Assembly: GCA_034419095.1 (NCBI GenBank)
Contig: DAOULQ010000220.1
Span: forward strand, 1 to 17,726
Source of the DNA: UBA7937 sp034419095
Lineage (GTDB): Bacteria; Chloroflexota; Anaerolineae; UBA7937
Length of the DNA: 17,726 nt
Reading direction: 5' to 3'
The notes under the pieces were generated by a model. It was not told the DNA's origin, did no database searches, and saw only the letters and a list, made by a program, of their open reading frames with translations. Both the position numbers and the translations under genes were made by a program. This document shows positions 6,543 through 14,656 of this stretch, one piece after another. The first letter of the stretch is position 1, and each line of letters opens with the position of its first letter.

Positions 6543-6590
6543 CGCGCTTTTCGAACTGAAGGCCAGGTGTCGGAGAGCGCGTTTTCTTAC
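6543..6590 (+). terminator. Intrinsic terminator, expression platform of the riboswitch
   Basis: CGCGCTTTTC (6543-6552) pairs with GGAGAGCGCG (6572-6581), ten pairs including G-U, followed by TTTTCTTAC. It begins about 25 bases after the aptamer. GAGAAG (6537-6542) can instead pair with CTTTTC (6547-6552), a small competing hairpin that would break the terminator. Confidence 0.75.
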
Positions 6591-6620
6591 AGGGTTTTGC
6601 TACCTTTCGCCGGAGCATCG

Positions 6621-6632
6621 GAATTTACGCAA
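6621..6632. repeat. Direct repeat GAATTTACGCAA, copy 2
   Basis: Exact repeat of 6303-6314, here ending 17 bases before the -35 box of the second promoter (6650). Its right flank (AAATTT) also resembles the looser copy near 6135. Confidence 0.35.
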
Positions 6633-6649
6633 AATTTACCCATAACCCA

Positions 6650-6678
6650 TTGACACTTCGGTAAGAAGGTGATAAGAT
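6650..6678 (+). promoter_or_regulatory. Second sigma70 promoter upstream of gvpA
   Basis: TTGACA (6650-6655), 17-base spacer, TAAGAT (6673-6678). It lies after the riboswitch terminator and would start a transcript near 6685 that bypasses c-di-GMP control but meets the next terminator at 6834. Confidence 0.7.
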
Positions 6679-6684
6679 TATAGT

Positions 6685-6833
6685 GGAATTTGACGAATTT
6701 AAGAATTGTCTCTAGAACGCACTGAAAGATAAGAGCGGAGAGTAGCGGAGAGTGCTTCGTGTTATGGCATGTAACAAGTAGCCCATTCAATCTGTGCACC
6801 CCTGACTCGCTTGGTTCATTTGGCCGAAGTTTT
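6685..6833 (+). promoter_or_regulatory. Leader RNA with possible antiterminator, ligand unknown
   Basis: No gene is visible. TGACTC (6803-6808) can pair with GAGTCA (6834-6839), helped by TTGG (6811-6814) with CCGA (6824-6827); this uses the same bases as the left arm of the terminator, so the two folds exclude each other. Upstream, GCACT (6719-6723) can pair with AGTGC (6751-6755), with GCGGAGAGT repeated (6735-6743, 6745-6753). The region has the form of an attenuator or riboswitch; I recognise no known aptamer. A five-codon frame at about 6765 has no good ribosome binding site. Confidence 0.45.
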
Positions 6834-6876
6834 GAGTCATCTTGACCCTATTTGGGTTGAGATGGCTCTTTTCTTT
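6834..6876 (+). terminator. Strong intrinsic terminator before gvpA
   Basis: The 15 bases 6834-6848 (GAGTCATCTTGACCC) pair along their whole length, with G-U wobbles, with 6854-6868 (GGGTTGAGATGGCTC) around a 5-base loop, followed by TTTTCTTT. Every transcript from the upstream promoters must pass it to reach gvpA. Confidence 0.85.
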
Positions 6877-6896
6877 GTAAGCGGTGAGGAAGAGTA

Positions 6897-7024
6897 GAGG
6901 GCTGATTCCTGCTCAGCCCTCCCGGGGAGAATCGAGCTAAACCACCGCCCAGCGTTTGCTAACCGGTAGCGGATTGGCCCTCGGGTGCAACTCAGGAGGG
7001 CCTTTAGCCCTCTTGGTTGCCCTC
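6897..7024 (+). promoter_or_regulatory. gvpA leader with competing GAGGGC/GCCCTC hairpins
   Basis: GAGGGCTGA (6897-6905) and TCAGCCCTC (6913-6921) form a perfect 9-bp hairpin. Downstream, GAGGGC at 6996-7001 can pair either with GGCCCTC at 6976-6982 or with GCCCTC at 7007-7012; a further GCCCTC is at 7019-7024. The alternatives exclude each other. There is no T-run, so these may act on mRNA stability or folding rather than as terminators. No clear promoter lies between here and gvpA. Confidence 0.4.
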
Positions 7025-7094
7025 TCCCCAGGAATTATTCTATCACATTTTAGTCCAAAAGTAAAGAATGAAGGGGGAAAGGAGGTGAGAAGAG

Positions 7095-7307
7095 ATGGCA
7101 GTGGAGAAGGCTATCGCGTCCTCGAGCCTGGTGGAGGTCATCGACCGGGTCCTGGACAAGGGGATCGTGGTCGATGCTTGGGCGAGGATCTCCCTGGTGG
7201 GCATCGAGATACTGGCCCTCGAAGCCAGAGTCGTGGTCGCTGGGGTAGATACCTTCCTCAAGTATGCTGAGGCCATCGGCTTGACGCCGCTGGCTGCACC
7301 GGCCTAG
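7095..7307 (+). CDS. gvpA: Gas vesicle structural protein GvpA (copy 1)
   Basis: A 70-aa GvpA, the small hydrophobic protein that packs as ribs to form the gas-permeable, water-excluding vesicle wall. The whole sequence fits the family: helix-strand-strand-helix with SSLVEVIDRVLDKGIVVDAW, then ISLVGIEILALEARVVVAG and a final helix DTFLKYAEAIGL. Length is that of typical GvpA. The ATG follows AAAGGAGGTGA, an ideal ribosome binding site as expected for a very abundant protein. It lies below three layers of transcription control (riboswitch, attenuator, hairpin leader). The second copy at 7386 encodes the same protein. The identity is certain at family level. Confidence 0.97.
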   Translation: MAVEKAIASSSLVEVIDRVLDKGIVVDAWARISLVGIEILALEARVVVAGVDTFLKYAEAIGLTPLAAPA

Positions 7308-7342
7308 AGCCTTCATTTAGGGCTTGAGGGATCACTAATTTA

Positions 7343-7364
7343 CCCGGGAGCGAAGGCTCCTGGG
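7343..7364 (+). repeat. Intercistronic hairpin between the gvpA copies
   Basis: CCCGGGAGC (7343-7351) pairs with GCTCCTGGG (7356-7364) around a GAAG loop, ending six bases before the ribosome binding site of gvpA2. There is no T-run, so it is more likely an mRNA-stability or processing element than a terminator; it may also tune gvpA2 translation. Confidence 0.55.
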
Positions 7365-7385
7365 GGAGGAAAGGAGGTGAAAAAG

Positions 7386-7598
7386 GTGGCAGTGGAGAAG
7401 GCTATCGCGTCCTCGAGTCTGGTCGAAGTTATCGACCGGGTCCTGGACAAGGGGATTGTGGTCGATGCTTGGGCGAGGATCTCCCTGGTGGGCATCGAGA
7501 TACTGGCCCTCGAGGCGAGAGTCGTGGTCGCTGGGGTAGACACCTTCCTCAAGTATGCTGAGGCCATCGGCTTAACGCCGCTGGCGGCTCCGGCGTAG
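7386..7598 (+). CDS. gvpA: Gas vesicle structural protein GvpA (copy 2)
   Basis: A 70-aa GvpA whose amino-acid sequence is identical to that from 7095. The two genes differ at about 12 codons and every difference is synonymous, apart from GTG instead of ATG as start. GTG 7386 is the start because AAGGAGGTGA (7371-7380) sits five bases upstream; the in-frame GTG 7377 lies inside that site. Tandem gvpA copies raise the supply of wall protein. The pattern of only silent changes indicates strong purifying selection after an old duplication, or partial gene conversion. Downstream comes a strong hairpin (7623-7653) and then gvpC. Confidence 0.96.
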   Translation: MAVEKAIASSSLVEVIDRVLDKGIVVDAWARISLVGIEILALEARVVVAGVDTFLKYAEAIGLTPLAAPA

Positions 7599-7622
7599 TA
7601 GGGAACAAGCATCGGGTCCCCA

Positions 7623-7653
7623 AACTTGCGGGCGGCGTCGAGGCCGCCAGGTT
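7623..7653 (+). repeat. Hairpin between gvpA2 and gvpC
   Basis: GGCGGC (7631-7636) pairs with GCCGCC (7643-7648), extended by AACTTG-type pairs (7623-7628 with AGGTT after the stem). It lacks a T-run. In other gas-vesicle operons a hairpin after gvpA sets the high gvpA:gvpC ratio; a like role is inferred. A small CTCGCA/TGCGAG hairpin follows at 7697-7710. Confidence 0.5.
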
Positions 7654-7771
7654 AGTCCGCTGGTGTTCGATGAGAGAGGCGTGCCTCGACGTCCGCCTCG
7701 CAGGTGCGAGATTGCGAAGTAAGGAGTCCCCCCCGGGGACGAGAAGATATAAGAAGGAAGGAGGTGAAAAG

Positions 7772-8218
7772 ATGCCTTCCGCAGAAGAGATGCGAGAGTT
7801 GGCCCAAGAGATCGTGGCCTCGAAGCGCGGTCGCAAGGAGGCCGTAGCCAGCATGCAAGCAGGGGTGAAGAGCCAACTGGTTGGCTATCGGAGTGAACAC
7901 CAAACCATGGCCGAGGAGATCAGGAAGGAATTGACTGAGGATGCCAAGGCTCGCCAGATGGGGATGAGAATCCAACTGACGGGGTTCCGCAACGATCACC
8001 AGGCCATGGCCGAGGAGATGAGGGCCGAGTTGGCTAAGGCGACCAAGGCTCTCAAGAAGGATGTTAGGGGCCAATTGCGCGGGTATGACGCAGAGATGAA
8101 AGAGGTGAGGGCCGAGTTGTTCGCGGCCCGGAGGGCCTGGCAGCAAGGGCTGAAGGGCGGGCCACCAAAGCCAAAGCGCAAGCCAAAGCCACGGGCACGG
8201 CTCAAACCCTCGGCCTAG
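7772..8218 (+). CDS. gvpC: GvpC-like gas vesicle outer protein with three 33-residue repeats
   Basis: A 148-aa, highly charged helical protein. Three repeats start at residues 35, 68 and 101, an exact 33-residue period, with cores QLVGYRSEHQTMAEEIRKEL, QLTGFRNDHQAMAEEMRAEL and the weaker QLRGYDAEMKEVRAEL. A 33-residue helical repeat is the hallmark of GvpC, which binds the outside of the GvpA ribs and strengthens the vesicle. Cyanobacterial GvpC usually has four or five repeats, so this is a short version. The C-terminus is a basic Pro/Lys tail (about 130-146). ATG 7772 is set by GGAAGGAGGTGA just upstream; the longer frame from 7670 crosses hairpin DNA. It follows gvpA2 directly. Confidence 0.85.
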   Translation: MPSAEEMRELAQEIVASKRGRKEAVASMQAGVKSQLVGYRSEHQTMAEEIRKELTEDAKARQMGMRIQLTGFRNDHQAMAEEMRAELAKATKALKKDVRGQLRGYDAEMKEVRAELFAARRAWQQGLKGGPPKPKRKPKPRARLKPSA

Positions 8219-8540
8219 GTCGCACCACCGAAGGAACCGGCCGAATGAGTTGAGGAGCGGAGCGGTTAGAGGTAGCATGACGGCTTCCGTTGCTGTCCTC
8301 CTCCTGGCGCTGTAGGGAGCGTTGGCTGCCCAAAGGTTGAACCCTATTATGAGTGCTCTCTCCTTCAGCGGTAGTGTATGTTGACTTGAGGAGAGTGGGT
8401 CGACCCTGCGGGTCTAGCCACCTCCCTGCAGCGCTCGAGACCAGAGGCCTAGCCAGGATGCCCGGGAAATATAGTAGACGGTAACTCCGGTGCCAGGCTC
8501 TCTATCACTCTAGCGATTAGCAAAGGAGAGGAGAAGGGTA
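8219..8540 (+). other. Intergenic region between gvpC and gvpN
   Basis: About 320 bases with no supported gene. A palindrome GGGTCGACCC lies at 8397-8406 and GACCC/GGGTC can form a small hairpin around a TGC loop. TTGACT at 8381 lacks a matching -10 box. No terminator with a T-run was found, so gvpN may be transcribed from upstream. Confidence 0.5.
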
Positions 8541-9533
8541 ATGAGCACGAGAGTTGGAGATTCCAGAAGGGGGGCCTCCGTTGAGGAAGGGCGATTGAAC
8601 GAGTTGAAAGAGCGGAAGTTAATGGAGGTGGTTCTCGGTCAGCCCCCAACTCCTATGGTGGAACTCTCACCACGTCCAGACCTCGTGGAGACCCCCTTCA
8701 TCAAGAGCATAACCGAACGAGCCTTAACCTATGTGGAGGGGGGTTTTCCCGTCCATTTCCGGGGACCGACGGGTTGTGGTAAGACAACCCTGGCTATCCA
8801 CCTGGCCACCCAGATGGGCCGTCCCATGATGCTCCTGGTAGGGGACGAGGAGTTGACCACCTCTGACCTGGTGGGCGGGGAACATGGCTACCACCGCAAG
8901 CGGGTCCGCGACCAGTTCATCCATTCCGTCCTGAAGACGGAGGACCGCCTTCATTATCATTGGGTCGATAGCCAAATCACGGTAGCCTGTGAGGAAGGGT
9001 ACACTCTGGTCTATGACGAGTTCAGCCGCTCTAGGCCGGAGGCCAATAACGTCTTATTGCCGGTGCTCGAGGAGCGGGTACTGATCCTTCCCACCATCAG
9101 GAGCATTGAGGGGTATCTGCGGGTTCATCCTGACTTCACGGCCATCTTCACCTCAAACCCCATGGAATACGCGGGGGTGCATCCCAGCCAGGAGGCACTG
9201 CTGGATCGCATGATCACCATTGATATCAACCACTTCGACCGGGAGACGGAACTGGCCATCACCCAGGCTCGAACGGGCGTCTCCACTGAGGAGGCTGAGA
9301 AGATAGTGGATCTGGTCAGAGGTTTCCGAGGGGCAATGGATTTCAACTCTACCCCCACGGTCAGGAGTTGCATCATGATCGGCAAGGTCTTGGCTCACCA
9401 GAACGCTAACGGGGGCGATCTCACTTTCGGCCAGATAGTGATGGATGTTTTGGCGCGGGAAATCAACCCTCATGGCAAGCCCGACAAGGAGAGACAGAAA
9501 ACACTACTGGGCCTCATCAAGAAGAGCGGGTAG
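8541..9533 (+). CDS. gvpN: Gas vesicle AAA+ ATPase GvpN
   Basis: A 330-aa MoxR/CbbQ-like AAA+ protein. Walker A is GPTGCGKT (75-82), Walker B TLVYDE (155-160), the sensor-like TSNP is at 204-207 and a finger region LLDRM at 220-224. The stretch GFPVHFRGPTGCGKTT and the DLVGGEHGY loop are typical of GvpN. GvpN is required for vesicles to grow to full size and probably remodels the growing shell by ATP hydrolysis. ATG 8541 follows AAGGAGAGGAGAA at a good distance. It is followed 31 bases later by a small coiled-coil protein. Identification is firm. Confidence 0.95.
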   Translation: MSTRVGDSRRGASVEEGRLNELKERKLMEVVLGQPPTPMVELSPRPDLVETPFIKSITERALTYVEGGFPVHFRGPTGCGKTTLAIHLATQMGRPMMLLVGDEELTTSDLVGGEHGYHRKRVRDQFIHSVLKTEDRLHYHWVDSQITVACEEGYTLVYDEFSRSRPEANNVLLPVLEERVLILPTIRSIEGYLRVHPDFTAIFTSNPMEYAGVHPSQEALLDRMITIDINHFDRETELAITQARTGVSTEEAEKIVDLVRGFRGAMDFNSTPTVRSCIMIGKVLAHQNANGGDLTFGQIVMDVLAREINPHGKPDKERQKTLLGLIKKSG

Positions 9534-9564
9534 AGGTCATTTTGGGAATAAGAGGAGGCATACG

Positions 9565-9819
9565 ATGCAGAAACAGCCGGTGTTACGAACCCTGAGACAT
9601 TGCAAGGGGATGCGTGATATTCGACAACAGCGGTTGATCCGCCACTCTATTGGAGAGGGGAAGGTTCTCCAAAAACTAGACCGCATGGCTCGGGAGAAAG
9701 AGATATTGTTCACTAGAGCCCAACTGTGGGCCTCAAACCTAAGGCGAGAGGAGGAGCGGATCGCTGAACTAGACCGGCAAAGAGAGGCGTTGGTAAGAGG
9801 ACTGGACCCTCTCACATAG
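9565..9819 (+). CDS. Small charged coiled-coil protein, gvp-associated
   Basis: An 84-aa protein rich in Arg, Glu and Leu, almost wholly helical by eye, with heptad-like spacing in QKLDRMAREKEILFTRAQL and REEERIAELDRQREALVRGL (quoted in parts). No cysteines, signal or membrane segment. ATG 9565 follows AGAGGAGG at six bases and is preferred over the longer frame that overlaps gvpN. It lies between gvpN and gvpH and is probably in the same transcript. It could be a small assembly factor similar in kind to accessory Gvp proteins, but I cannot place it in a named family. Real gene likely; function unknown. Confidence 0.6.
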   Translation: MQKQPVLRTLRHCKGMRDIRQQRLIRHSIGEGKVLQKLDRMAREKEILFTRAQLWASNLRREEERIAELDRQREALVRGLDPLT

Positions 9820-9954
9820 CAGCGATGGAGGAAGTACCCCATCCTGTTCGCTAGAGCAGCAGCGCAGCACGGATTGCAAGGGAGTCTCCGATGGAGATGA
9901 CCGGCCACCCTGTTAAGGAGTGAGGGTGGGGAGTAGCGGGATGGCCCGTGGGGA

Positions 9955-9998
9955 GGCATCCTCTAGTAGGGTACTTGCCTGTGTCCTGAGAGGATGCC
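9955..9998. repeat. Long inverted repeat upstream of the second gvpH
   Basis: GGCATCCTCT (9955-9964) and AGAGGATGCC (9989-9998) are perfect complements separated by 24 bases. There is no following T-run. It could be an operator or a stable mRNA hairpin in the leader of the chaperone block. It covers the in-frame ATG at 9994, which argues against that start for the next gene. Confidence 0.55.
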
Positions 9999-10065
9999 CT
10001 GGCGGGCACAACTTTTGGAGATAGGCTTCCTGGACCATCACCACTTCATGATGGAGGAGGAAGAT

Positions 10066-10628
10066 ATGCCAAGGGATGAGGAGAAGAAGCGAGATGAAAT
10101 GGAGGGTATAGACCTGGGACTGGGTGGTCTCTTCAAGGGGATCGGCGATCTCATCGATTTGGTCTCCGGGATGGTGGAGAAGGTCGATCTAGCCAACCTC
10201 GATGAGGAGACGCTCTCTAGATTGCGGCGAGCCAGCCGGAGCGGGGTTGGGGGAGCACCTAGAGGTGTCTACGGTGTCTCGGTACAGCGAGGAGTGGGTG
10301 GCATCCCCAGAGTGCAGCCCTTCGGCAATATCCGCCGCACCGAGAGAGGCCCCATCGTCGAGGAGGTGAGGGAACCCCTCACCGATCTCTTCGATGAGGA
10401 TGATCTACTCTTGGTCGTTGCTGAGTTACCCGGTGTGGAGGAGAAAGAGATACGAATCGAGATCGAGGACGATATCCTCAAATTCTCCTCCACCGGGAGT
10501 AGGAAATACGCCAAGGAACTTCCACTTCCTTGCCCCGTCGACGAGAGCACCGTGGAGACCACCTACAAGAACGGCGTCCTGGAAATCAAGTTGGGCAAGA
10601 GAAGCCGGCCGGCTGAAGAGAAAACCGA

Positions 10629-10632
<4 letters not shown>
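10066..10632 (+). CDS. gvpH: GvpH-like Hsp20 small heat-shock protein (copy 2)
   Basis: A 188-aa paralogue of the protein at 2363. Shared blocks are DLGLGGLFKGIGDLIDLVSGM at the start, RGVYGVSVQRGVGGIPRVQ and FGNIRRTERGPIVEE in the middle, and REPLTDLFDE before the alpha-crystallin domain (LLLVVAELPGVEEKEIRI, ILKFSSTG, YKNGVLEIKL). ATG 10066 is chosen for GGAGGAGG at 10053-10060; the frame open from 9994 starts inside an inverted repeat. Its last codons overlap the GTG start of dnaK by four bases (GTGA), so the two are translationally coupled, pairing a holdase with an Hsp70. Role as an anti-aggregation factor for vesicle proteins follows from the family. Confidence 0.87.
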
Positions 10633-12512
<1,880 letters not shown>

Positions 12513-12532
12513 ACGAGATGGAGGGTGAGAGC

Positions 12533-13612
12533 GTGGCAAAGGGTGCCAAGTATATTTACGGAGTGATCCCAAACGTGGAGAGAACTACCTTCGACCCTTT
12601 TGGCATGGGCGGGCGAGGAGATGAGGTGTACCTTGTCCCCTATCAGGATATGGCTGCGGTGGTTAGGGATTGTCCTTTCATAGACTATAAGGCTGTAAAG
12701 GGCAAGGAGAAGATAGTCCGTGATCTGGCGGCTCATCAACGCGTGACCGAAGAGATCATGAAGCACTGTTCCATCCTACCCATGAAGTTCGGCACCATGG
12801 TGGAGGACGAGCAAGAGGTGGAAAGTGCATTGCGTCAAGGGTATTTCAACATCAAGGAGGCTCAGGCCGCTTTCCAGGACAAAGTTGAGGTAGAAGTGGT
12901 GGTCACCTGGGACCTCACTTCCGTCTTCCGGGAGATCGGCAACGAGGCACCCATCGCTGAATTGAAAGCCAAGACGGAGGGGAAACCGGGTTTAAGGGGA
13001 TTATACGATAGGATCAAACTGGGCAAGATGGTGTATGAATCTCTAGGCCGTAGGCGGGAAGATCATCAAAGAGAGATAGTTGAGGTTCTCTCCAATTGCT
13101 CCATAGATATGCAAAAGAACGCTCTCCTGGATGATACTTTTGTGATGAACGTGGCCTTCCTCATCGATAAAGAGAGACAGGTTGAGTTCGATGAGAGGCT
13201 TGGGGAGTTGGATAAGAGAACGGGTGGCGCTTTGAACTTCCGACGCATCGGGCCCCTGCCTCCCTATAGTTTTGCCACCATCGAGGTGCGGCCTATGACT
13301 CACAAAGAGGTTAAGCGGGCCAGGGAGTTATTGGGCCTGGGTGAGAGGGCCAGCCTAGGGGAAATAAAGAAGGCCTACTATGACCTGGCTCAGGAGTGTC
13401 ATCCTGATACCCGGCCGGACACCGATGCAGGAGAGCACTTCACCCAAATCGCCCAGGCCTATAAGTTATTAAGGGGTTACTGTTTGGGACAGGCAGCCGC
13501 CCAAGGGATCACCTCTAAGAAGACAGCCACCGAGTATCCCTGCTCCTTCACTCCAGCAGCCGTTGAGGAAGGGGTTCTGGTCACAGTCAAGCGTTGGGAG
13601 AGAGAGACCTGA
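12533..13612 (+). CDS. GvpF/GvpL protein with C-terminal J domain
   Basis: A 359-aa protein. Residues about 5-255 are a GvpF/GvpL domain: KYIYGVIPNV, GDEVYLVPYQDMAAVV, the conserved ILPMKFGTMV, and the closing IGPLPPYSFATIEV. Residues about 259-317 are a J domain: ARELLGLGERASLGEIKKAY, the catalytic HPD (290-292, in ECHPDT) and FTQIAQAYKLL. HPD is the tripeptide by which J proteins stimulate Hsp70, and the dnaK gene is immediately upstream. A 40-residue tail follows. GvpF/L proteins act as accessory factors binding GvpA at nucleation, so the fusion would bring DnaK to nascent vesicles. GTG 12533 is preferred (GGAGGG seven bases upstream) over ATG 12518. The stop overlaps the next ATG (TGATG), coupling it to a second GvpF/L. 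Confidence 0.9.
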   Translation: MAKGAKYIYGVIPNVERTTFDPFGMGGRGDEVYLVPYQDMAAVVRDCPFIDYKAVKGKEKIVRDLAAHQRVTEEIMKHCSILPMKFGTMVEDEQEVESALRQGYFNIKEAQAAFQDKVEVEVVVTWDLTSVFREIGNEAPIAELKAKTEGKPGLRGLYDRIKLGKMVYESLGRRREDHQREIVEVLSNCSIDMQKNALLDDTFVMNVAFLIDKERQVEFDERLGELDKRTGGALNFRRIGPLPPYSFATIEVRPMTHKEVKRARELLGLGERASLGEIKKAYYDLAQECHPDTRPDTDAGEHFTQIAQAYKLLRGYCLGQAAAQGITSKKTATEYPCSFTPAAVEEGVLVTVKRWERET

Positions 13613-14424
13613 TGAGCCACAGCTCTGATGAAGGGAGAACAATATACCTGTATTGTTTGACCCGGAGCCATGAGGCCCCCCTTCACCTGTCGGTCAAGGG
13701 GATCGGCGACCGGGGCGATGAGGTCTATACCATCCCCTCCCTTGATCTGGAGGCGGTGGTCAGCGACTCGCCTCAGGATGAATATGAAACTACTCGCGCC
13801 AATGTCGTGCAGCATCAGTTAGTTTGCGAGGAGGTCCTGAAGCAGGGCTTCGCCGTTCTCCCCGTCAGGTTCGGGACGATATGCAAGCCCACTCCGGGCA
13901 AGAGTAGCCCCGAGGAGAAGATCAAGAAATTGCTCAGGCGAAGGTATGGTGAGTTCCATTCCTTGCTCAAGGAGATGGAGAACAAGGTTGAGTTGGGGGT
14001 GAAAGTCTTCTGGAAGAAGGAACGCCTCTTCCAAGAGATCGTAGCCGCGAATGAAAATATACGAGAGATGCGAGATCGCATCGCCGCCACCCCGTGGGGG
14101 GGGTTGTCGACCTACTATGAGAGGCTGCAGCTAGGCACCTGGGTACATAACGGGATAGAGAAAAGAAGGGACATCGAGGCTAGGAGGCTGGCGCGGGCTC
14201 TCAGCCCCCTGGCCGAGAGGTACGAGACCAACAAAGTCCTCACCGATATGATGATCCTCAACGCCGCCTTCCTGGTTCATCACTCTCGAGTAGGGGAATT
14301 TGATGCCAGGGTCAACGAATTGGATAGGAGATACGATGATGGGATGATCTTTAAGTACATCGGCCCCGTGCCCCCCTTCAATTTTGTGGAACTGGTGGTG
14401 CACTGGGAAGAAGACGAGGAGTGA
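13612..14424 (+). CDS. GvpF/GvpL gas vesicle accessory protein
   Basis: A 270-aa protein of the GvpF/GvpL family without a J domain. It shows TIYLYCLTRS at the start, GDEVYTIPSLDLEAVVSD, the conserved AVLPVRFGTI, and the closing IGPVPPFNFVELVV. It parallels the GvpF/L part of the previous gene along its whole length, so the two are paralogues. GvpF and GvpL bind GvpA and each other in the nucleation complex. The ATG overlaps the stop of the previous gene by one base, and its own stop overlaps the GTG of the next gene by four, so the three proteins are probably made together. Which of the two corresponds to GvpF and which to GvpL cannot be decided here. Confidence 0.92.
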   Translation: MSHSSDEGRTIYLYCLTRSHEAPLHLSVKGIGDRGDEVYTIPSLDLEAVVSDSPQDEYETTRANVVQHQLVCEEVLKQGFAVLPVRFGTICKPTPGKSSPEEKIKKLLRRRYGEFHSLLKEMENKVELGVKVFWKKERLFQEIVAANENIREMRDRIAATPWGGLSTYYERLQLGTWVHNGIEKRRDIEARRLARALSPLAERYETNKVLTDMMILNAAFLVHHSRVGEFDARVNELDRRYDDGMIFKYIGPVPPFNFVELVVHWEEDEE

Positions 14425-14651
14425 CGGTGTTGCATTATTTAGTACGTGCTTTCTGCCAAGGGACTGGCATTCGTCCAGATCGCCGTCTGACTTGCACCGC
14501 ATGCAAGAGCAAGGGGGTGGTGGCTATCAAGGAGCCAGTGCGCACCTGCCCTGCTTGTGAAGGAACTGGCAGGGACGCAGAGAGCGAATTCGGGCTTTCT
14601 TGCACCACCTGTGGAGGGAAGGGTGTAGTGAAAGGGCTTACGAGGAGGTGA
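14421..14651 (+). CDS. Small DnaJ-type zinc-finger protein
   Basis: A 76-aa protein made almost only of CxxCxGxG repeats as in the Cys-rich zinc domain of DnaJ: a half motif FCQGTG (11-16), CTACKSKG (25-32), CPACEGTG (43-50) and CTTCGGKG (61-68). In the first repeat the first Cys is Arg (compare YVSCAFCGGRG in the next gene with YLVRAFCQGTG here), so only one full zinc site of two may form. It has no J domain or substrate-binding domain. The GTG start overlaps the stop of GvpF/L (GTGA), a strong sign of coupled function. The next gene is a longer relative. It may supply the zinc-finger part of DnaJ to the J-domain-bearing GvpF/L; that is inference. Confidence 0.8.
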   Translation: MTVLHYLVRAFCQGTGIRPDRRLTCTACKSKGVVAIKEPVRTCPACEGTGRDAESEFGLSCTTCGGKGVVKGLTRR

Positions 14652-14656
14652 AAGGG

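Noticed and set aside
6735..6760. Tetrahydrofolate riboswitch start (GGAGAGTAG)
   Set aside because: Only this short string matches; the other conserved parts of the aptamer are missing.
6765..6782. Five-codon leader peptide (ATGGCATGTAACAAGTAG)
   Set aside because: No ribosome binding site at proper distance and no codon bias for an amino-acid sensor.
7013..7041. Promoter TTGGTT-N17-TATTCT close to gvpA
   Set aside because: Only three and four of six consensus bases match; much weaker than the two upstream promoters.
8277..8315. Short hydrophobic 12-codon frame after gvpC
   Set aside because: Too short, no ribosome binding site, no similarity.
8381..8410. Promoter with TTGACT before gvpN
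   Set aside because: No -10-like hexamer at 16-18 bases.
9994..10065. Upstream start for the second gvpH
   Set aside because: It lies within an inverted repeat without a ribosome binding site; the paralogue starts at the position equal to 10066.
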